Below are positions 1-6,801 of a stretch of 8,306 nt of DNA, one piece after another. Positions within the stretch are counted from its first letter, which is position 1. Every line of letters begins with the position of its first letter. This DNA is from Betaproteobacteria bacterium (GTDB taxonomy: Bacteria > Pseudomonadota > Gammaproteobacteria > Burkholderiales > SG8-39). The position numbers were made by a program, and so were the translations under genes. The notes under the pieces were generated by a model that was not told where the DNA came from, ran no database searches, and saw nothing but the letters and a program-made list of their open reading frames with translations. The stretch is from NCBI GenBank assembly GCA_019237595.1, contig JAFAGU010000154.1, forward strand, positions 1-8,306, given 5' to 3'.

Positions 1-267
1 GAGCGAAAGCTTCTTCTCGAAGCCCTTGGTGACGCCGGCGACCATGTTGGCGACGAGCGCCCGCATGGTGCCCGACATCGCGTTGGCATGGTTCGAGTTG
101 CCGAGCGCCTTGCACAGGAGCTCGTCGCCCTTCTTCTCGACGGCGACGTTCGGGTCGGCCGCGCGCGCGATCGTGCCGAGCGGGCCCTTCACCGAGATCT
201 GGCCGGCCGCGAGGGTTACTTCGACGCCCTTGGGAACCGGAATGGGATATTTGGCGATGCGGGACAT
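1..267 (-). CDS. rplF: 50S ribosomal protein L6, N-terminal part (gene runs off the left edge)
   Basis: L6 is a two-domain protein of the large subunit that binds 23S rRNA near the factor-binding site and the sarcin-ricin loop. The window holds the first 89 codons, starting MSRIAKYPIPVPKG, with the typical GQISVKGPLG beta segment at about residues 22-31 and the SGTMRALVANMVAGVTKGF helix at about 65-83. This matches the first of the two repeated L6 domains. The family is usually about 177 residues, so about half is missing. The start lies 10 nt after the rpsH stop. A GAGGA Shine-Dalgarno sequence overlaps the end of rpsH, so translation is probably coupled to S8. The order rpsH-rplF is standard for the spc cluster. 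Nothing in the visible part is abnormal. Confidence 0.97.
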   Translation of the reverse strand, partial: MSRIAKYPIPVPKGVEVTLAAGQISVKGPLGTIARAADPNVAVEKKGDELLCKALGNSNHANAMSGTMRALVANMVAGVTKGFEKKLSL

Positions 268-277
268 GGCGCGTTCC

Positions 278-673
278 TCAGGCGACGATGCAGAGCACTT
301 CGCCGCCGATGCCGTCGGCCCGGGCCTTGCGGTCGGTCATGACGCCGCGCGAGGTGGAGAGGATGGCGACGCCCAGGCCGTTCATCACGCGCGGGATGTC
401 GTTGCGCCCCTTGTAGACGCGCAGGCCCGGCTTCGAGACGCGCTCGAGGCGCTCGATCACCGGCTTGCCGGCGTAGTACTTGAGGCCGATGCGCAGCTCC
501 CGCTTCTTGCCCTGGTCGCGAAGCGCGAAGTCCTCGATGTAGCCCTCGGCCTTGAGCACCTCGGCGATCGAGGCCTTCAGGCGCGAGGCGGGCATCGACA
601 CCTCGGTATGGCCGACGAGCTGGGCGTTGCGGATGCGGACCAGCATGTCGGAGATCGGATCGGTCATGCTCAT
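278..673 (-). CDS. rpsH: 30S ribosomal protein S8
   Basis: S8 is a primary 16S rRNA-binding protein that contacts the central domain (helix 21). In E. coli it also represses translation of spc operon mRNA. The product is 131 residues, against 130 in E. coli. It starts MSMTDPISDMLVRIRNAQ and keeps the C-terminal rRNA-binding signature: STSRGVMTDRKAR begins at residue 106, followed by GIGGEVLCIVA. I chose the first of two close ATG codons (673, not 667) because it gives the usual MSM- start and sits 6 nt from a perfect AGGAGG at 680-685. That Shine-Dalgarno sequence overlaps the rpsN stop, so translation of the two genes is probably coupled. The protein looks complete and normal. Confidence 0.98.
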   Translation of the reverse strand: MSMTDPISDMLVRIRNAQLVGHTEVSMPASRLKASIAEVLKAEGYIEDFALRDQGKKRELRIGLKYYAGKPVIERLERVSKPGLRVYKGRNDIPRVMNGLGVAILSTSRGVMTDRKARADGIGGEVLCIVA

Positions 674-679
674 GCGCGG

Positions 680-685
680 CCTCCT
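680..685 (-). promoter_or_regulatory. Shine-Dalgarno sequence of rpsH (AGGAGG)
   Basis: The minus strand reads AGGAGG, a perfect anti-16S match, 6 nt before the ATG at 673. It overlaps the TAG stop of rpsN (684-686), so a terminating S14 ribosome covers it. It decides the start in favour of MSMTDP over the second ATG six bases downstream. Confidence 0.8.
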
Positions 686-989
686 ACCAGCTCGCCTTGA
701 TCACGCCCGGCACCTCGCCCTTGAGGGCGAGCTCGCGGAGCTTGTTCCGGGCGAGGCCGAACTTGCGGTACACCCCGCGCGGCCGGCCGGTGAGCGCGCA
801 GCGGTTGCGCAGGCGCACGGGGGATGCGTCGCGCGGAAGCTTCTGCAGCTTGGCGCGCGCCTCCTCCTTCGCCTCCTCGGAGGCGCGGCTGTCGTAGATC
901 ACCTCGAGAAGCTGGGCGCGCCTCGCCTTGAACTTCTCGACGGTCTTGCGGCGCTTCTGTTCGCGGAGCTTGACTGCGAGCTTGGCCAT
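684..989 (-). CDS. rpsN: 30S ribosomal protein S14, zinc-free type
   Basis: S14 binds the head of the small subunit near S3, S10 and S19. The product is 101 residues, the length of the long, zinc-independent (C-minus) form. It starts MAKLAVKLREQKRR and ends in the conserved block LPRDASPVRLRNRC, TGRPRGVYRKFGLAR, and GEVPGVIKASW. Only one cysteine is present (residue 64), so the four-cysteine zinc site of the short paralogue is absent. The start is 10 nt from the rplE stop. The Shine-Dalgarno sequence is weak (a GAGAG run), so coupling to rplE is likely. The gene has its expected spc-cluster position between rplE and rpsH. Confidence 0.98.
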   Translation of the reverse strand: MAKLAVKLREQKRRKTVEKFKARRAQLLEVIYDSRASEEAKEEARAKLQKLPRDASPVRLRNRCALTGRPRGVYRKFGLARNKLRELALKGEVPGVIKASW

Positions 990-998
990 GCGGGTCTC

Positions 999-1685
<687 letters not shown>

Positions 1686-1691
1686 GGCTCT

Positions 1692-1696
1692 TCCTT
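1692..1696 (-). promoter_or_regulatory. Shine-Dalgarno sequence of the long rplE start (AAGGA)
   Basis: The minus strand reads AAGGA, overlapping the TAA stop of rplX (1695-1697), with 6 nt to the ATG at 1685. This normal spacing is the main evidence that L5 begins with its Lys/Ala/Pro-rich extension and not at the internal GTG at 1524-1526. Confidence 0.7.
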
Positions 1697-2012
1697 AGAC
1701 GTCCACCTGCTCGCCGTTCGCCTTGAAGACGCGCACGCGGCGCCCATCGTCGAGCGCCTTGACGCCGGCGCGGTCGGCCTTCTTGGTGGCGGGGTTGAAG
1801 AGCGCGACGTTGGACACGTGGATCGGCTTGTCGAGGTCGACGATGCCGCCCGTGACGCCCTTCATGGGATTGGGTCGCTGGTGCTTCTTCACGCGGTTCA
1901 CGCCTTCGACGACCACGTGCTCGGCGTCGACGCGGCGCAGGACCGTGCCTCGCTTGCCCTTGTCGCGGCCGGCGATGACGATGACCTCGTCGCCTTTCTT
2001 GATTCTTTGCAT
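1695..2012 (-). CDS. rplX: 50S ribosomal protein L24
   Basis: L24 is an assembly initiator that binds the 5' domain of 23S rRNA and later sits by the peptide exit tunnel. The product is 105 residues, against 104 in E. coli. It starts MQRIKKGDEVIVIAGRDKGK, which is the KOW motif, and continues with VVVEGVNRVKKHQRPNP at about 33-49, GGIVDLDKPIHVSNVALFNP at about 55-74 and a final GRRVRVFKANGE. The ATG at 2012 overlaps the rplN TGA by one base (TGATG), with a GAGGTG Shine-Dalgarno sequence inside the rplN end. The same frame is open upstream to 2453, across the intergenic gap and rplN, but that part has no L24 similarity and is not coding. The protein is complete. Confidence 0.97.
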   Translation of the reverse strand: MQRIKKGDEVIVIAGRDKGKRGTVLRRVDAEHVVVEGVNRVKKHQRPNPMKGVTGGIVDLDKPIHVSNVALFNPATKKADRAGVKALDDGRRVRVFKANGEQVDV

Positions 2013-2380
2013 CAGAGCACCTCGGGCGCGAGCGAGACGATCTTCATGAAGCGTTCGGTCCGGAGCTCGCGGGTCACCGGTCCGAAGATGCGGGTGCCGA
2101 TCGGCTCGAACTTCGGCGTGAGCAGCACCGCGGCGTTGCGGTCGAAGCGGATGAGCGACCCGTCGGAGCGGCGCACGCCCTTGGCGGTGCGCACCACGAC
2201 CGCGTCGTAGATCTCGCCCTTCTTCACGCGCCCGCGCGGCGCCGCGTCCTTGACGCTCACCTTGATGAGGTCGCCGATCGAGGCGTAGCGCCGCTTCGAC
2301 CCGCCCATCACCTTGATGCACATCACGGCGCGCGCGCCGGTGTTGTCGGCGACGTCCAGCACAGTCTGCATCTGAATCAT
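2012..2380 (-). CDS. rplN: 50S ribosomal protein L14
   Basis: L14 is a small beta-barrel protein on the interface face of the large subunit. It contacts L19 and 16S rRNA and is the site where the silencing factor RsfS docks. The product is 122 residues, against 123 in E. coli. It starts MIQMQTVLDVADNTGARAVM, carries the family signature from GVRRSDGSLIRFDRNAA at about 68-84, and ends GTRIFGPVTRELR...SLAPEVL. The Shine-Dalgarno sequence is GGAG in CGGAGAAACCG just before the ATG. In E. coli rplN opens the spc operon. Here too it follows the largest gap in the left half of the window (79 nt, structured), so a promoter or leader may lie before it. Confidence 0.98.
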   Translation of the reverse strand: MIQMQTVLDVADNTGARAVMCIKVMGGSKRRYASIGDLIKVSVKDAAPRGRVKKGEIYDAVVVRTAKGVRRSDGSLIRFDRNAAVLLTPKFEPIGTRIFGPVTRELRTERFMKIVSLAPEVL

Positions 2381-2401
2381 CGGTTTCTCCGCTCTCCAAC
2401 T

Positions 2402-2420
2402 TGCCGGTCGGCGACCGGCA
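2402..2420 (-). other. Perfect hairpin in the rpsQ-rplN gap
   Basis: The minus strand reads TGCCGGTC, GCC, GACCGGCA: an uninterrupted 8-bp stem with a 3-nt loop, ending about 21 nt before the rplN ATG. No U-tract follows, so it is not a standard terminator. It could be a leader structure, a processing site or a pause site. The role is inference. Confidence 0.6.
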
Positions 2421-2425
2421 GTCTT

Positions 2426-2448
2426 GGACCCCCGTGGCTTGGGGGACC
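2426..2448 (-). other. Second hairpin in the rpsQ-rplN gap
   Basis: On the minus strand CCCCC (2445-2441) pairs with GGGGG (2433-2429) across a 7-nt loop. An outer two G-C pairs follow beyond one mismatch. The octamer GACCGGCA on the plus strand occurs at both 2413-2420 and 2445-2452, so TGCCGGTC at 2402-2409 can pair with either copy, allowing alternative folds. Confidence 0.5.
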
Positions 2449-2451
2449 GGC

Positions 2452-2457
2452 ATTCTA
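2452..2457 (-). promoter_or_regulatory. Possible -10 box of an internal spc promoter
   Basis: The minus strand reads TAGAAT, five of six matches to TATAAT, just after the rpsQ stop, where E. coli has its spc promoter. The hexamer 17 nt upstream (GAGAAA) is a poor -35 match, so this is tentative. If used, the transcript would begin within or just before the hairpin at 2426-2448. Confidence 0.3.
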
Positions 2458-2459
2458 GC

Positions 2460-2768
2460 TCAAACGGCCCTGGATTTCTCCACGAGCCTCGTCACTTTCC
2501 ACGACTTGGTCTTCGAGATCGGCCGGCACTCCGCGATCTCGACCAGGTCGCCGTCCCGGAACTCGCCGCTCTCCACGTGCGCGTGGTACTTGTTCGACCG
2601 GGTGATGGTCTTGCCCATCATCGGGTCGCGCACCCGCCGCTCGACGCGGACCACGACGGTTTTCGCCATCTTCGTGCTGGTCACGCGGCCCACGAGCCTG
2701 CGCTGGTTCTTCTGCGCGGCGCTCGCGCCGCCGGCCGGTGCGTCCTGCTTCTGGGGGGTTGTGCTCAC
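2460..2768 (-). CDS. rpsQ: 30S ribosomal protein S17, GTG start
   Basis: S17 is an OB-fold primary binder of the 5' domain of 16S rRNA. Residues from about 23 to the end match the family: RRLVGRVTSTKMAKTVVVRV, GKTITRSNKYHAH at about 52-64, and the signature GDLVEIAECRPISKTKSW at about 73-90. The start is a GTG (2766-2768) whose GTGA overlaps the rpmC TGA by 4 nt. No upstream ATG gives an S17-like sequence, and the frame continues open to 3020 only as a shadow of rpmC and rplP. The product is 102 residues, against 84 in E. coli. The extra N-terminus is polar and Ala/Gln-rich (STTPQKQDAPAGGASAAQKN). The Shine-Dalgarno sequence is weak, so coupling to rpmC is likely. It is the last gene before the structured gap. 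Confidence 0.95.
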   Translation of the reverse strand: MSTTPQKQDAPAGGASAAQKNQRRLVGRVTSTKMAKTVVVRVERRVRDPMMGKTITRSNKYHAHVESGEFRDGDLVEIAECRPISKTKSWKVTRLVEKSRAV

Positions 2769-2959
2769 TTGGCGGCCGCCTTCTCTTTCATGATGGTCTT
2801 CACGCGCGCGATGTCGCGCTTGGTCTTCTTCAGCTGGCTGGTGTTGGACAGCTGCTGCGTCGCCACCTGCATGCGCAGGCCGAACTGCGCCCTGAGCAGG
2901 CTCTCCAGCTCCTTCTGCAGCTCGTCGGCCGTCTTGCCCCGAAGCTCGCTCGCCTTCAT
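2765..2959 (-). CDS. rpmC: 50S ribosomal protein L29
   Basis: L29 is a small two-helix protein at the exit of the peptide tunnel, next to L23, where it helps form the docking site for trigger factor and SRP. The product is 64 residues, against 63 in E. coli. It starts MKASELRGKTADELQKELES and carries the conserved FGLRMQ at about 26-31, then QLSNTSQLKKTKRDIARVKT. The ATG lies 2 nt after the rplP stop, with GGAGG formed by the last rplP codons at 6-nt spacing. The 3' end overlaps the rpsQ GTG by 4 nt. Position between rplP and rpsQ is standard for the S10 cluster. The gene is complete. Confidence 0.97.
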   Translation of the reverse strand: MKASELRGKTADELQKELESLLRAQFGLRMQVATQQLSNTSQLKKTKRDIARVKTIMKEKAAAK

Positions 2960-2961
2960 GT

Positions 2962-3378
2962 TCAGCCTCCCAGCATCCGTTGCACGACGATCGTGCGGAA
3001 GGGCAGCTTCGCAGCGGCAAGCGCGAAAGCCTCCTTGGCGAGCGCCTCGGTCACGCCGTCCATCTCGAAGAGCACCTTCCCCGGCTGGATCTCGCAAACG
3101 AAGTACTCGGGGTTGCCCTTCCCGTTGCCCATGCGCACTTCCGCCGGCTTGCTCGAGATCGGCTTGTCGGGGAAGACGCGGATCCAGATGCGGCCGCCGC
3201 GCTTGATGTGGCGCGACATCGCGCGCCGCGCGGCCTCGAGCTGGCGCGCCGTGAGCCGGCCGCGCGTCGTCGCCTTCAGGCCGTGCTCGCCGAACGACAC
3301 CTTGTTGCCGCGCGTGGCGACCCCGGTGTTCCGGCCCTTTTGCTGTTTGCGGTACTTCGTGCGTGCGGGCTGCAGCAT
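2962..3378 (-). CDS. rplP: 50S ribosomal protein L16
   Basis: L16 is a late-assembly protein near the A-site and the 5S rRNA region, needed for peptidyl transferase activity and tRNA accommodation. The product is 138 residues, against 136 in E. coli. It starts MLQPARTKYRKQQKGRN and contains GRLTARQLEAARRAMSRHIK at about 40-59, WIRVFPDKPISSKPAEVRMG at about 65-84 and GNPEYFVCEIQPGKVLFEMD at about 88-107. Arg82 in VRMGNGKG aligns with the E. coli arginine that is hydroxylated by RoxA. The ATG is 2 nt beyond the rpsC TAG, with AAGGA from the last rpsC codons at 6-nt spacing. The gene is complete and normal. Confidence 0.98.
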   Translation of the reverse strand: MLQPARTKYRKQQKGRNTGVATRGNKVSFGEHGLKATTRGRLTARQLEAARRAMSRHIKRGGRIWIRVFPDKPISSKPAEVRMGNGKGNPEYFVCEIQPGKVLFEMDGVTEALAKEAFALAAAKLPFRTIVVQRMLGG

Positions 3379-3380
3379 GA

Positions 3381-4283
<903 letters not shown>

Positions 4284-4287
4284 ATCT

Positions 4288-4617
4288 CTAGTCGCCCACG
4301 GTGATGTAGATGTGGCAGGTCTGCTTCACGATCCGGTTGCCGCGGCCCTTGGCCCTCGCCTGGAAGCGCTTGAGGAACATGCCGCGCTCGACGTGGATGG
4401 TCTTCACCTTGAGCTCGTCGATGTCGGCCCCGTCGTTGTGCTCCGCGTTGGCGATGGCCGACTCGAGCACCTTGCGGATGATCGCGGCGCCCTTCTTCGG
4501 CGTATAGGAAAGGATGTTGATCGCCTGGTCGACGGGCTTGCCGCGGATGAGGTCGGCCACGAGCCGGCCCTTCTGGGCCGAGATGCGCGCGCCGCGCAGG
4601 CTGGCTTTGGTTTCCAT
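4288..4617 (-). CDS. rplV: 50S ribosomal protein L22
   Basis: L22 binds all 23S rRNA domains, and its long beta-hairpin lines the peptide exit tunnel at the constriction, where changes can affect macrolide sensitivity. The chosen product is 109 residues, starting METKASLRGARISAQKGRLV. It carries KVLESAIANAEHNDGADIDE at about 49-68 and the tunnel hairpin ERGMFLKRFQARAKGRGNRI at about 77-96. Two starts are possible: ATG at 4626 (MASMETKA) and ATG at 4617. The AAGGA at 4627-4631 touches the first ATG (0 nt) but is 9 nt from the second. The second also gives the usual ME- start of betaproteobacterial L22. If the first were used the protein would be 112 residues. The gene is complete. Confidence 0.96.
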   Translation of the reverse strand: METKASLRGARISAQKGRLVADLIRGKPVDQAINILSYTPKKGAAIIRKVLESAIANAEHNDGADIDELKVKTIHVERGMFLKRFQARAKGRGNRIVKQTCHIYITVGD

Positions 4618-4626
4618 GCTCGCCAT

Positions 4627-4631
4627 TCCTT
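4627..4631 (-). promoter_or_regulatory. Shine-Dalgarno sequence deciding the rplV start (AAGGA)
   Basis: The minus strand reads AAGGA overlapping the rpsS TAA. It is 0 nt from the ATG at 4626, which is too close to work normally, and 9 nt from the ATG at 4617. It therefore favours the shorter L22 beginning METKA. Confidence 0.65.
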
Positions 4632-5001
4632 ATTTCTTCGCCGGCGCCGCGGCGGGCGCAGTGGCCGGGGCGGCGGCGGGCGCGGCAGCGCCGGGCGCGG
4701 CCGCCGGACGGCCGCCGCCCACGGCGTCCTCGGTGCGCTTGCCGGCCGCCGAGTGGCTCTTAAAGATCCGCGTCATCGCGAACTCGCCGAGCTTGTGCCC
4801 GACCATGTTCTCGGTGACGTAGACCGGGATGTGCTGCTTGCCGTTGTGCACGGCGATCGTCAGGCCGACGAAGTCGGGCACGATCGTCGAGCGCCGCGAC
4901 CAGGTCTTGATCGGGCGCTTGTCGCTCGTGCTGCGAGCCTTGTCCACCTTCGCCTGCAGGTGGTAGTCCACGAACGGACCCTTCTTGATTGAACGTGCCA
5001 T
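4630..5001 (-). CDS. rpsS: 30S ribosomal protein S19 with an Ala/Pro-rich C-terminal tail
   Basis: S19 sits in the head of the small subunit, pairs with S13 and contacts tRNA and the L5 bridge. Residues 1-90 are a normal S19: MARSIKKGPFVDYHL, KTWSRRSTIVPDFVGLTIAV at about 32-51, and the signature HNGKQHIPVYVTENMVGHKL at about 52-71, then GEFAMTR. The product is 123 residues, against 92 in E. coli. The surplus is about 33 residues, nearly all Ala, Pro and Gly, ending APAKK. The S19 C-terminus is flexible and reaches toward the decoding region in other bacteria, so a tail there could approach the A and P sites. That is inference. AAAGGA precedes the ATG at normal spacing. The gene follows rplB by 12 nt. 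Confidence 0.97.
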   Translation of the reverse strand: MARSIKKGPFVDYHLQAKVDKARSTSDKRPIKTWSRRSTIVPDFVGLTIAVHNGKQHIPVYVTENMVGHKLGEFAMTRIFKSHSAAGKRTEDAVGGGRPAAAPGAAAPAAAPATAPAAAPAKK

Positions 5002-5013
5002 CGCTCGGTTCCT

Positions 5014-5841
5014 TTATTTCACTCGGCGGTCGCGGACGATCATGACCTGCGTGCGCTTGTTCCGGCGCGTCTTGAAGCCCTTGGTCTGCACGCCCCAAGG
5101 CGACACGGGCGGCTGCGCCGCTGCCGTGCGCCCCTCGCCGCCGCCGTGCGGATGGTCGATGGGGTTCATGGCGACGCCGCGAACCGTCGGGCGAACGCCG
5201 CGCCAGCGCTTGCGGCCTGCCTTGCCGATCGACTCCAGGTTGTGCTCCGAGTTGCCGGTCTCGCCGATGGTCGCGCGGCAATCGACGTGGACCTTGCGGA
5301 TCTCTCCCGAGCGCAGGCGGAGCTGCGCGTACGAGCCTTCGCGCGCGAGCACCTGGACGCCGGCGCCGGCCGATCTCGCGAGCTGGGCGCCCTTGCCTGG
5401 CAGCATCTCCACGCAATGCACGATCGTGCCGATCGGGATATTTCGAAGCGCAAGCGTGTTGCCCGGCTTGATCGGGGCCTCGGCGCCGGACATGAGCTGC
5501 GTTCCGGCGGTAAGACCCTTGGGAGCAATGATGTAGCGGCGCTCGCCGTCCTTGTAGAGCAGGAGCGCAATATGCGCGCTGCGGTTCGGGTCGTACTCGA
5601 TGCGCTCGACCGTCGCCGGGATCCCGTCCTTGTCGCGGCGGAAGTCGACGATGCGGTAGTGATGCTTGTGGCCGCCGCCCTTATGGCGCATGGTGACGCG
5701 GCCGTAGTTGTTGCGGCCGTTGGTCTTCGACTGGCGCACGAGCAGCGGCCAGTGCGGATCGCCCTTGTGGAGCTCAGGCGTGACGACTTTCACGAGGGCG
5801 CGGCGGCCCGGGGAAGTAGGTTTGACTTTGACGAGTGGCAT
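5014..5841 (-). CDS. rplB: 50S ribosomal protein L2
   Basis: L2 is a primary 23S rRNA binder needed for subunit joining and peptidyl transferase activity. The product is 275 residues, against 273 in E. coli. It starts MPLVKVKPTSPGRRALVKVV and contains the OB and SH3-like cores with GGGHKHHYRIVDFRRDKDGI at about 55-74, GKGAQLARSAGAGVQVLARE at about 149-168, and the catalytic-centre loop MNPIDHPHGGGEGRT at 225-239, including the conserved histidine region (His230, His232). The frame is open upstream to an ATG at 5952. I rejected that start because the extra 37 codons overlap rplW and are unlike L2, while ATG 5841 has an AGGA nearby and gives the family start. Its last codon is 12 nt from rpsS. 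Confidence 0.98.
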   Translation of the reverse strand: MPLVKVKPTSPGRRALVKVVTPELHKGDPHWPLLVRQSKTNGRNNYGRVTMRHKGGGHKHHYRIVDFRRDKDGIPATVERIEYDPNRSAHIALLLYKDGERRYIIAPKGLTAGTQLMSGAEAPIKPGNTLALRNIPIGTIVHCVEMLPGKGAQLARSAGAGVQVLAREGSYAQLRLRSGEIRKVHVDCRATIGETGNSEHNLESIGKAGRKRWRGVRPTVRGVAMNPIDHPHGGGEGRTAAAQPPVSPWGVQTKGFKTRRNKRTQVMIVRDRRVK

Positions 5842-5860
5842 GGTCCCGGTTCCTGTCGCC

Positions 5861-6175
5861 TTATTCCGTGGCCGCGAAATTGATTTCCTGGCCCTCGGCG
5901 AGGCGCACGTAGGCCTTCTTCCAGCTGCGCTTGCGGCCCTCGAGCCGGCCAAAGCGGCGCACCTTGCCCTTCACGTTCGTCACGGTGACCGAGTCGACTT
6001 TCGTCTTGAACATGAGCTCGATCGCGGCCCGGATCTCGGGCTTGGTGGCCCCGTCGGCGACGCGGAACACGTACTGGCGGTTCTTGTCCGCGACGAACGT
6101 GCTTTTCTCGGACACGACGGGCGCGAGCACCACGTTCATGAGCTGCGCGGCGCTGAACTTGCGGGCGGCGGTCAT
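5861..6175 (-). CDS. rplW: 50S ribosomal protein L23
   Basis: L23 lies at the tunnel exit beside L29 and is the main docking site of trigger factor and the signal recognition particle. The product is 104 residues, against 100 in E. coli. It has LAPVVSEKSTFVADKNRQYV at about 17-36, ATKPEIRAAIELMFKTKVDS at about 43-62, and NVKGKVRRFGRLEGRKRSWK at about 67-86, ending AYVRLAEGQEINF. The ATG at 6175 overlaps the rplD TGA as ATGA, with GAGGAG in the last rplD codons at about 8 nt. The frame is also open upstream to 6604 inside rplD, but that is not coding. The N-terminal dozen residues (MTAARKFSAAQL) are slightly longer than in E. coli. Confidence 0.97.
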   Translation of the reverse strand: MTAARKFSAAQLMNVVLAPVVSEKSTFVADKNRQYVFRVADGATKPEIRAAIELMFKTKVDSVTVTNVKGKVRRFGRLEGRKRSWKKAYVRLAEGQEINFAATE

Positions 6176-6789
6176 TTGAACATCTCCTCGAGCTTGGCCA
6201 CGGCGCCCTTGGTGAAAAGCACGGTCGGATAGCGCACGAGCGCGACCGGATTGGCGTGCTTCACGTCCATCACCTCGACGTTGGCGAGGTTGCGCGAGGA
6301 GAGCATCAGGTTCTCGTCCACGGCGTCGGTGACGACCAGCACCTCCTCGAAGCCCATGGATTTCACCTTCTGGGCGAGGAGCCTGGTCTTGGGCTGCTCG
6401 ACCTTGAACGTGTCGACGACGCGGATGCGGTCCTCGCGCGCGAGCTGCGACAGGATGGAGGCGATGCCCGCGCGGTACATCTTGCGGTTCACCTTGTGCG
6501 AGAAATTCTCGTCCGGCGAATTCGGGAAAATCTTGCCGCCGCCGCGCCACAGCGGGCTCGAGGTCATGCCGGCGCGCGCCCGGCCGGTTCCCTTCTGCCG
6601 CCACGGTTTCTTCGTCGAATGGCGCACGGCGCCGCGGTCCTTTTGCGCGCGCGAGCCGATGCGCGCGTTCGCCTGGTACGCGACGACGACCTGGTGGACG
6701 AGCGACTCGTTGAAGTCGCGCCCGAAGATCTCGTCCTTCGCCTGGATAGTCCCGGCGGCGCCCTTGTCGTTGATGAGCTTGAGTTCCAT
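6172..6789 (-). CDS. rplD: 50S ribosomal protein L4
   Basis: L4 binds 23S rRNA and extends a loop into the exit tunnel. In E. coli it also represses the S10 operon by translation inhibition and attenuation. The chosen product is 205 residues, starting MELKLINDKGAAG. It carries FGRDFNESLVHQVVVAYQAN at about 22-41 and the tunnel loop KKPWRQKGTGRARAGMTSSP at about 62-81, then PNSPDENFSHKVNRKMYRAG. Close resemblance to betaproteobacterial L4 (for example KKPWRQKGTGRARAGM and FPNSP) supports the assignment. A second ATG at 6795 (MPMELK) is only 1 nt from the weak TAGGG at 6797-6801, whereas 6789 is 7 nt away, so I chose 6789. It overlaps rplW by 4 nt. The gene is complete. Confidence 0.96.
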   Translation of the reverse strand: MELKLINDKGAAGTIQAKDEIFGRDFNESLVHQVVVAYQANARIGSRAQKDRGAVRHSTKKPWRQKGTGRARAGMTSSPLWRGGGKIFPNSPDENFSHKVNRKMYRAGIASILSQLAREDRIRVVDTFKVEQPKTRLLAQKVKSMGFEEVLVVTDAVDENLMLSSRNLANVEVMDVKHANPVALVRYPTVLFTKGAVAKLEEMFK

Positions 6790-6796
6790 GGGCATG

Positions 6797-6801
6797 CCCT
6801 A
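6797..6801 (-). promoter_or_regulatory. Weak Shine-Dalgarno sequence deciding the rplD start (TAGGG)
   Basis: The minus strand reads TAGGG, overlapping the rplC TAG stop. It lies 1 nt from ATG 6795 and 7 nt from ATG 6789. This supports the MELKL start, which is also the family norm. Confidence 0.45.

Noticed and set aside
2402..2448. Intrinsic terminator after rpsQ
   Set aside because: The hairpins are strong, but no run of T follows on the minus strand, and the essential spc genes continue immediately downstream.
2013..2453. A long N-terminal extension of L24 running through rplN in another frame
   Set aside because: The extra sequence is out-of-frame rplN plus intergenic DNA. The normal L24 start at 2012 has a Shine-Dalgarno sequence and the expected KOW motif.
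5842..5952. A possible 37-codon N-terminal extension of L2 from an upstream ATG
   Set aside because: It overlaps the rplW coding region in another frame, looks like out-of-frame rplW, and the ATG at 5841 gives the standard L2 start with a Shine-Dalgarno sequence.
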